Positions 57,430-64,000 of a stretch of DNA of 64,000 nt are shown piece by piece. Numbering within the stretch: position 1 is the stretch's first letter; each line of letters starts with the position of its first letter. The stretch is taken from assembly GCA_011109175.1 (NCBI GenBank), contig RDEW01000061.1:2244-66243 (forward strand), read 5' to 3'. The position numbers were made by a program, and so were the translations under genes. The notes below the pieces were generated by a model, which saw only the letters and a program-made list of their open reading frames with translations, did not search any database and had not been told where the DNA came from. This DNA comes from Dicyema japonicum (lineage: Eukaryota; Dicyemida; Rhombozoa; Dicyemidae).

Positions 57430-58540
57430 AGACCACGGTTACGCAAACTAACTAATCACGTGATCCCAGCACGCTCTGGCAGATACCTCAACCCGATGCT
57501 CCTCCTTCGACCTCACACAAGCATGTATCGACTGAATGACTGGATTTTCATATTCACGACGGCGCGTTTTACGGTTCATGCTTATCTTGGATTCTAGACG
57601 CATTGGAGGCTGGAACTCTCCAAAAATCAAGCGTTCCTTAATTTTGGAGGCTCTTTTTCGGTTAGCCTCGATCTTCAAGACATTTTTTCAAGAGATGAAT
57701 GGGCACCAGATATCACATGCGTAAGAAATACATGGTTCAATATATTGTTCGTATATCATACTCAAAATAGGATGATTTCCATAAGCCAGTGAGACATTTC
57801 AAGACATTAATCTTCTTTTTGCATTTTGTTATAACGTTTTCTACACAGGGCGAGAATGACATGTGCATGTCAAAAGTCACCCCAAGGTTCTTTTGAGAGC
57901 TTCTAAAAGAATTAACTCAATTGTTTGCTTTCAGATCGACCGTCCGTCTTCTCAGTCTCTTGTCTGATGTGAATATAGTTGTGACGGATTTTTCACTGCT
58001 GGTAGCTAGCGATTCTTCAAGTCGGACCAGATTTTGCTGCAATCTTGAAGTAGCAATCTGGATGTCCTTATCACTTGACGCAATGACAATGTCGTTAGCA
58101 CAAGTCAGAATATCATTTTCGACGTCTGGTGTTGGATAATAATGGAGACAAAAGGGATCCGTGGGGAACACCATTAGGAAGAAACCGGGAAATAGATCTT
58201 GTCTGGGCAATGCAGACGCGTCCCCTCCATTACTAAGGAAGTTAGCAACCAGAGTTTAAGCTTTCAAGGGATCTTTGTTTGATAAATTTTCCAAGTAAGA
58301 ATTTTCCTTGACACAGTCAAAAGCTTTGTGGACGTCAATGGAGCAAAGTACAGTCTTCATGTGTCGAGAAACAGGGGAGGATGGAAACGACTCACAGCGC
58401 GTGTCCAGAGATGCATGGTAAAAGTGGAATCTTAAATTAGTTAACTTTTCTGGTTCCGTAGACATTGCTATTAATAATAAATAAATAGTATCATCTATTT
58501 TTTTCAGCGTGTTTTGATGGTGATTATAGAACTTGCTCAA
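57430..58540 (-). mobile_element. degraded LINE reverse transcriptase region
   Basis: Pieces on the minus strand are VLCSIDVHKAFDCVKENSYL (about 58370-58310) and CANDIVIASSDKDIQIATSR (YADD decayed to CAND, about 58110-58050). SLATSSEKSVTTIFTSDKRL follows, then a C-terminal part (NRKASKIKERLIFGEFQPPM-like, about 57660-57590). It is the 30.6/48.5 kb family, with many frame breaks. Confidence 0.65.
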
Positions 58541-58599
58541 AATACCATCTCAGGTTAGTATCGGGGTATATATTCACTTTGCATCATCTATTAATGGCA

Positions 58600-59610
58600 A
58601 TTCACTCACCACCAGATCGTATTTATGTAACTACTTCGACCTGTTTTAATCTAGTTGCGAAGTGATCCCAACTTCGATTAGAGTAGTCTTTTTCCTCCCT
58701 TTATCACACACAAAGACAGTTGCTTATTATTATACATTTTAATTGTTATTGCCGTATCTACTCGAATCTCCACAGACTTAATACCACAAAGTGAGTTTTC
58801 ACTCTCTTTGATTGCTTTATTTCACTTTGCCAACGTAGATGAAGATATGAGGACCTCATTACTTTGTTATGTCTTCGTAAGTAGTAACTGTTCAACATTT
58901 GACAATACCTTGTTGTCATGTGGTAAACACATCATTTGAAGATTTACAATTACTGCATTTTTCACATTGTTATTATTGAATAAGTTGCAGTCTTTTTTAA
59001 AGAGAAAGTATTCCTTCAGATTTTCAGTCGAAAGAGTTTCATGTAATCTCTTTTTTCGCATTTGTATATCCCCTGAAGCTATTTTAATAAGTTTTTGTTG
59101 ATAATAGGAGGTTCTTTATATTTTCGGACAAAGAATTATTAAAAGTATTGAAAAAATTCTAGAATCATATGTTTACTTTTGTGGTCAATGTATTAAATCC
59201 CCTTCTAAAGTGATCTCCTGGAAGGTAGTTTTTATTTTTTTCCAGGCTTTAAATGAATCCTAGGATGCGCAATGATTCTGCCTATGTTTTCTATATGTTC
59301 GAATTTGAAAGGTGTGATATCAATGAGCCTGATGAAGTTATTATAGAAGATAGACATGTTCATTGATGACTTTGAAATTCCTACCCGAGTTCAATTTTGT
59401 CTTTGCCATATTGTCAATCTTTCTTTAACCCCATCGAAGATTGACTTCAGCACTTCGTTTTATGAGACGTTGCTTTTTCTCCCCTTTAACACCACAAGAT
59501 CCATCCATTCCATCAAGCAAACTAGCTTCAGACCCCGGATTGTGCACTTCAGTAGCAGACTTTTTGACATTTCGTTTAAGTCCAGCGGGTTAAAACAGTA
59601 TTATGATTAT
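58600..59610 (-). mobile_element. degraded RLE-type LINE 3' half
   Basis: Part of 58600-58880 parallels 53810-54120 base for base in places (gaagtgatcccaa-type block, agagtagtc, cgtatctactcgaatctc). Upstream, 59600-59260 reads GLKRNVKKSATEVHNPGSEA, resembling the segment after the catalytic box of R2-like reverse transcriptases. It is frame-broken throughout. Confidence 0.5.
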
Positions 59611-59643
59611 AATAAAATTAATATTAAATAGTAAATAAATGCT

Positions 59644-60784
59644 ATGGCGACAAAAAAAGAAATACAAGCGCATGATGGGACAGTTTCGTCTTGTCAATTT
59701 GGTGGTATTGGTGATGAACTAATCCTCACTGCATCACATGACGGCGGTGTACGTCTTTGGAAGGAAGATTCATTACTTAAGATCGGTGAATACCAAGTTC
59801 ATTCAGATGGAGTTTGTAATGCTAAATTTGGGAGTTACGATACAAGGTATTAACATTTAAATAATAGAATATATTCTGGTGGTTGGGATAGACAGTTGTG
59901 TTGCACTGATTTAGAGACGCAACGTCTTATAGTAATTAATAATCATAAAGATTTAGTGGAGAGGTAAACACAAAGGAATGGTCACGTGGGTGGATGTAAG
60001 AGGACATTGTGTCGCAACAGTTTCAGATCCTGATCTAGTTTTGAGATTATGGGACATCCGAAGTGAGAGATGTGTACATCAAGTATTTGGTGAGATTAAT
60101 TTTACTATAGTTCAGGGCTCCACGACTCGACAATCACTTCCTGCTCAATTTCTGATAATGAAATACTGACAAGTTCATTCGATCATACTGCAAAATGCTA
60201 TGATTTAGTCTCCAATAAACAGACTATGACTCTCAAGTAAAATTGTGTATTAACCTAAGGTCACACCGATGTCCCATACTTAAAGGAGTTGTTTCAAACT
60301 CATCCTATGTGACTGCTGCTTGCGATAAGACTCTCTGTTGCTGGAAAATGGATGGAGGTCATACAATTATGCAAGAAGGACACCATAGTTGTGTGTCTTC
60401 ATGTGCATTTTCTTCAGATGGTGGTTATCTATAGTAATTAAAGGTAAAAAGATATTTTCAGTGGGTTTTGATCAACGTGTAGTTTTGTGGGATGTCCATT
60501 CATGCTCTCTTTTGGATTACTGGACATTTAACTGTGGAATGCTTTATGATGTAAATGTTGGCACCCAAAACTCACTTTTATTAGCTTCTGGAGTATGATT
60601 ATTTATAATAATAATAATAAAGAATGGCAAAATATACATAAAATCCTTATCTCAACCATCGAAATCAAATAAAACAAGGAAGCAAACTGTGCGAATGGAG
60701 GTTAGTAGGTCGCTCAAATTAACAGTGCCGGTCATGTCATGTGCCATTTATGTCAACAGAAATTATTGGAGATCAATGCGTTGA
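59644..60784 (+). CDS. WD40-repeat protein, seven exons
   Basis: Exons 59644-59846, 59868-59931, 59957-60089, 60116-60236, 60260-60423, 60444-60592 and 60623-60784; introns 21, 25, 26, 23, 20 and 30 nt; spliced frame 996 nt, 331 residues, unbroken. Blades are visible as AHDGTVSSCQF...ILTASHDGGVRLW, IYSGGWDRQLCCTD, CVATVSDPDLVLRLWDIRSE, ILTSSFDHTAKCYD, YVTAACDKTLCCWK, HHSCVSSCAFSSDGG...SVGFDQRVVLWDVH: six or seven units, enough for one propeller. The order resembles WDR88/WDR31-type proteins, but I cannot assign an orthologue. Such proteins act as scaffolds. The last exon (basic, KSNKTRKQTVRM) is least certain. Confidence 0.75.
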
Positions 60785-60914
60785 CTGTAGACTTCAGCGA
60801 TTAACACAATAATTAAAATTTCTTTCTTAAATGAATTTAATATTTTTCTTATGCAGTTATTTCCTATAAGGGAAGCACAACAAAATTGATTTAGTAAAAA
60901 ACAGATAGATGGCA

Positions 60915-61230
60915 CCATGTGGTGCTATGTGGCTAATTGTTGACGATTTCTGTTTGTTTTATATGTTTCTCCTCTTCCCTTTCCTACTAGAGTGGCGTCA
61001 TGCGATCCACCTGCTCAGGTGGTGCCAGATTGGCACGAAAAGGATCATTTGCTCTCCTCCATTTCATTAGAGGGGTTTCCACAACTGCAAGGAATGGACG
61101 TCTTTTACCTCTTACTCTGGTTCTGTATGGACTGTCGTGACGTTGAAAGACTCTGCTTCTACAACAATGGAAACTGGATCATTTAATTAGTTGATTACTG
61201 TTAACTTCTTTCTCGTGTATCGGGGGTTAA
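60915..61230 (+). repeat. full copy of the dispersed 13.5-kb repeat
   Basis: It starts ggcaccatgtggtg, has actagagtggcgtcatgcga, ggtgccagattggcac, aatggacgtcttttacctct and tggaaactggatcatttaat, and ends gggttaataataataac. At about 315 bp it is the most complete copy and defines both ends. It is non-coding, with a LINE-like tail. Confidence 0.65.
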
Positions 61231-61254
61231 TAATAATAACAGATAGGTAATGAA

Positions 61255-61915
61255 ATAAAGAACCATCTGATGCAATGATGGTTGGGCTCGAATTCCTTCG
61301 ACCATCTTAGATTAAAACTCCCTGCCTAGAGGAGAACCAAAGGATTATTAATTTAAATTAACCTATGTTACAACGAGAAAGAATTTAACTGTTAACAAAC
61401 AATTTAATGTATCTAGCTCCTACGGTCATTAAAGAAGACTTTCTAATATCACACAAGTCCATCCAGAAGCAGGGAAAAGGGAAAAAACATCATTCCATGT
61501 CCTTTCAAATGAAGTTAACCGGTGGTTAAAAGGAATGTAACTTCCAAAAATGGACCCTCATAGAGATCCGTCGAGTATATCTTGTGTGGCACAGAAATCG
61601 AAGGCGGATCAGAACAAAGAGGTGGCCTGTCCTGTGGGGCCGTCTAGCAAACAGAAAGGGAAAAACGACGATTCTGATCAAATAGTCTAATTGATCAGTC
61701 TGGCGATCTCAGCGAAGACGCACCAAGTGGACGCTAACTTCCTTCCTTAGGGAAGTTTGGTTTCATCAATGTTTGACTTCAGCTGTTCTAAATCCTGTTG
61801 ATATCAAGATTTTTGATGGTGTAGGATTATATCTGGTGCCAGCAGAGATGGTGAACCACATGACGCACACTAACAATTCAAGTTCCTTGGAGGGAAAGGA
61901 GGAACAGAAGAAACA
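61255..61915 (-). repeat. SINE-like head followed by an inverted copy of the dispersed repeat
   Basis: 61255-61310 (plus) has ggctcgaattcc, a near B-box after an atctgatgcaatgatgg stretch. From about 61400 to 61915 the minus strand carries a diverged copy of the 60.9-kb repeat (ctgttcctcctttccctcc, gtgcgtcatgtggttcacc and ctgctggcacca near its 5' end). It has an unmatched middle of about 200 bp. Confidence 0.45.
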
Positions 61916-62108
61916 AACGAAAAAATCTTCAATTCAAGTATTATTATTATTATTAGCCACATACCACTACATTAAAAAATTGAAGAAGGTAAAGAGATCA
62001 GATTCATTAATTTTCGAATGTTTTCATAATAATAAATTATAGATTTTAACTAATAATTTATTTTGCTTTTGTTATAAAACATTTTATTAATTTAATAATT
62101 TTGGTGAC

Positions 62109-62894
62109 ATGGATGCACTTCGTGCAGAGAGTGAAAATATGGTTTTTCCTAAATAAAAATCGTAGAAATGTTTTGAATGTGGTGGACCTAATCCTCAATG
62201 GGTTAGTGTGACCTACGGAATATGGATTTGTCTGAATTGTGCTGGTGCTCATAGAAGCTTGGGAGTTCACATTAGGTAATGCATTTTACTTATATAGTTT
62301 TGTGCGTTCAATAACAATGGACATTCTAAAACACGACGAACTTGCCCGAATGAAAGTTGGGGGAAATAAAAAGGCTAGACAGTTTTTTGAAAGTAATCTC
62401 CCTTCAGATTATCAGAATTGGGATCTCTCACAGAAATATAGCACGTCTGAAGCTGCCCAATACAAACAGCAGCTTATTAATGAGAGTGGAATTGATCCTA
62501 TTCAGTTTAATCAGAGCAGCTACCACAAGACATCTGACCAAATTGGAATTAATCGTCCTCAATTTAGTCAGACTAATTACTATAAGACTTCAGATCAGAG
62601 TGGAATTGATCGTACTGGATTTAATCAGACTAACTTTTGCTATACCTCAGATACGAGTAATAGATTTGTTCCATACAATAATGTGAGTAATAATCAATTA
62701 TACAATGATAACAATATTTCTACCCAATTGAGCGGTTATATTGATGATATAAAGCAATCAGTGATGACAGTATTGATACTTTGATTTTGTAGGGGTGGAA
62801 GAAAATTAAAGATGGCACTTATCGCATTGTTAGTGACTTTACTGAGGATAGACAGAATAAGCAATTTAATAATAAATGGAATAATAATTATTAA
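62109..62894 (+). CDS. ARFGAP1: ArfGAP1-like Arf GTPase-activating protein
   Basis: Exons 62109-62141, 62166-62275, 62298-62769 and 62793-62894; introns 24, 22 and 23 nt; 717 nt, 238 residues, unbroken. The ArfGAP zinc finger is [20 protein letters not shown] then [20 protein letters not shown] (C-x2-C-x16-C-x2-C plus the Arg finger in HRSLG), followed by [13 protein letters not shown]. The family stimulates GTP hydrolysis on Arf1 at COPI vesicles. A tandem repeat follows the domain ([54 protein letters not shown]), and then a GWKKI element like the tryptophan motif near the end of ArfGAP1. It is shorter than the usual ~400 residues; no clear ALPS lipid-packing helix is seen. The stop is 16 nt before the next start codon. 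Confidence 0.9.
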
Positions 62895-62910
62895 TAAATT
62901 TATTTTTAAT

Positions 62911-64000
62911 ATGATTTTTTTTGCTTTTACTGTACCCTTTTTTGTTGGAGTTTTCATTCTTTGGCAAATAAGATATGTTCCACCTTACATGGATGAAATA
63001 TTCCATATATGGCAGACCAAGAAATACTGTGATGGTCAATACAATTATGTACATTTATTATGATCAGTATAGTACCATCACAAAATAACTACTCCTCCTG
63101 GTTTGTATATTATCTCTGCCATACTTGGCAAACTGACCCGATCAGAGTGCTCCCCAATATTCCTTCGTTCAATCAACTTTGCTTTCTCTTTATTAAATTT
63201 GATTATTATTTATCAACTGGACTTATCCAATACTCCTACGCTTTCCTCATTCAGTCAATGGCTAGTATTCCCTCTTTATTTCTTCTCTTTTCTTTTTTAT
63301 ACAGACCACCTTTCTCTTTTATTTGTTCTTCTTCTCATTCGAAATCGTCATTCTCCCCCATTAATTGTTCTTATTCTTTCATTATCAACCGTCCTTATTA
63401 GACAATCTAACATTGTTTGGGTGTTCTATTCCTATCTCCTTCCATACTGTCAACGTATTCCAACTATTAAACAACTCCTTTGGGATGACTGGCCTTTTGT
63501 GTTAACTGGATCTGCTACATTTGCGTTCATTTTATATAACGGATCATTAGCATTAGGAGATAAGACTGCACATCAACCAGTTCTTCATATCTGCCAAATG
63601 TTTTACTTTATTACATTCATATTTATCCTTAATATACACCAAACTATCCATCACTGTAAATTATGCTTATCAATTCCACTTACTTTCCTTATTCTAGTTT
63701 TCATATATTTTTTCAATTATGAACATTTATATTTAGTATCTGACCATCGTCACTATACGTTTTATATTTGGCGTCATTTTTTTAAACGATTTACTTTACA
63801 ACCATATATTTATGCCCCCGTTTATTATATTGCTCTTAATTGGTTTTTTTGTTATTTTAAAGGATATTGGTCATTTTTGTTTTTCTTTTGCACATTTTTG
63901 GCAGTCGTTCCCAACAAATTGTTTGAACTCCGCTATTTTATAATTCCAGCTGTTCTTATTACTCGGCAAATGAGAATGAATGAAGAATATTCTCACAGTC
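62911..64000 (+). CDS. ALG10: ALG10 dolichyl-glucosyl alpha-1,2-glucosyltransferase, runs off the window
   Basis: Exons 62911-63048 and 63073 onward; intron 24 nt. The N-terminal segment MIFFAFTVPFFVGVFILWQI is followed by the signature YMDEIFHIWQTKKYCDG (family YMDEIFH..QA..YC). Then come KITTPPGLYIISA, RSINFAFSLLN, FYTDHLSLLFVLL (FFYTE position), IRQSNIVWVFY (the FRQTNIIW motif), LGDKTAHQPVLHICQMFYFI (GD+..H), VSDHRHYTFYIWRHFF (LADNRHYTFYVW) and NKLFELRYFIIP (QKLLEFRYFI). ALG10 adds the last glucose to the ER lipid-linked oligosaccharide before N-glycosylation. It is hydrophobic throughout, with about ten or more membrane segments. The frame is open to the window end; perhaps 40 residues are missing. 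Confidence 0.93.

Noticed and set aside
62812-62910. ALG10 starting further upstream in the same frame
   Set aside because: That stretch overlaps the last ArfGAP1 exon in another frame, and the N-terminus from 62911 already matches the family length before YMDEIFH.

Overview
This is AT-rich animal nuclear DNA, about half worn-out transposable elements, with small split host genes between them. Joining exons by eye on GT...AG boundaries gives eleven recognisable host genes. Nearly all their introns are 20-34 nt long (mostly 22-28). Metazoan-type genes (a Crk adaptor with SH2-SH3-SH3, a TIS11 tandem CCCH protein, a PPP1R42-like ciliary/centrosomal LRR protein, a STYXL1-like pseudophosphatase) combined with such tiny introns point to a dicyemid mesozoan or a similarly reduced animal. 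That assignment is inference; the standard genetic code fits throughout.

Layout. 1-1299: endonuclease part of an APE-type non-LTR element. 1685-2074: NDUFA4-like. 4890-5857: STYXL1-like. 5990-13432: a pile of non-LTR elements, the last with a long uninterrupted reverse transcriptase. 13.5-15.3 kb: a short retroposon repeat and a hAT remnant. 15820-18570: complete 14-exon dynamin. 19.1-24.3 kb: pieces of restriction-like-endonuclease (RLE) elements, an APE element and a hAT C-terminus. 24738-25576: PPP1R42. 25911-27382: a Ginger/GIN-like integrase DNA transposon with 43-bp terminal inverted repeats. 28079-28408: tRNA-derived SINE with target duplication. 29145-30524: PCID2. 32433-37313: Tigger/pogo element with an RLE retrotransposon nested inside it. 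38655-39662: Crk. 40.5-50.6 kb: retroelement debris plus three unrecognised candidate split genes. 50764-51946: actin. 52.2-59.6 kb: more retroelement copies around a TIS11 gene (56350-56830). 59644-60784: WD40 protein. 62109-62894 and 62911 to the end: ArfGAP1 and ALG10, only 16 nt apart.

The host genes are unrelated housekeeping and signalling functions: membrane scission (dynamin), COPI-vesicle Arf GTPase activation (ArfGAP1), ER N-glycan precursor completion (ALG10), mRNA export (PCID2), mRNA decay (TIS11), respiratory chain (NDUFA4), adaptor signalling (Crk), cytoskeleton (actin). They do not form a pathway. Three of them (STYXL1, PPP1R42, PCID2) show isolated single-base frame breaks inside conserved coding sequence, which may be assembly errors or early decay.

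Mobile elements fall into several groups: APE-type LINEs of at least two families, both ending in (TTA)n/(AAT)n-like tails; at least two RLE-type families; a Ginger-like integrase transposon; Tigger/pogo; hAT; and two or more short non-autonomous repeat families.
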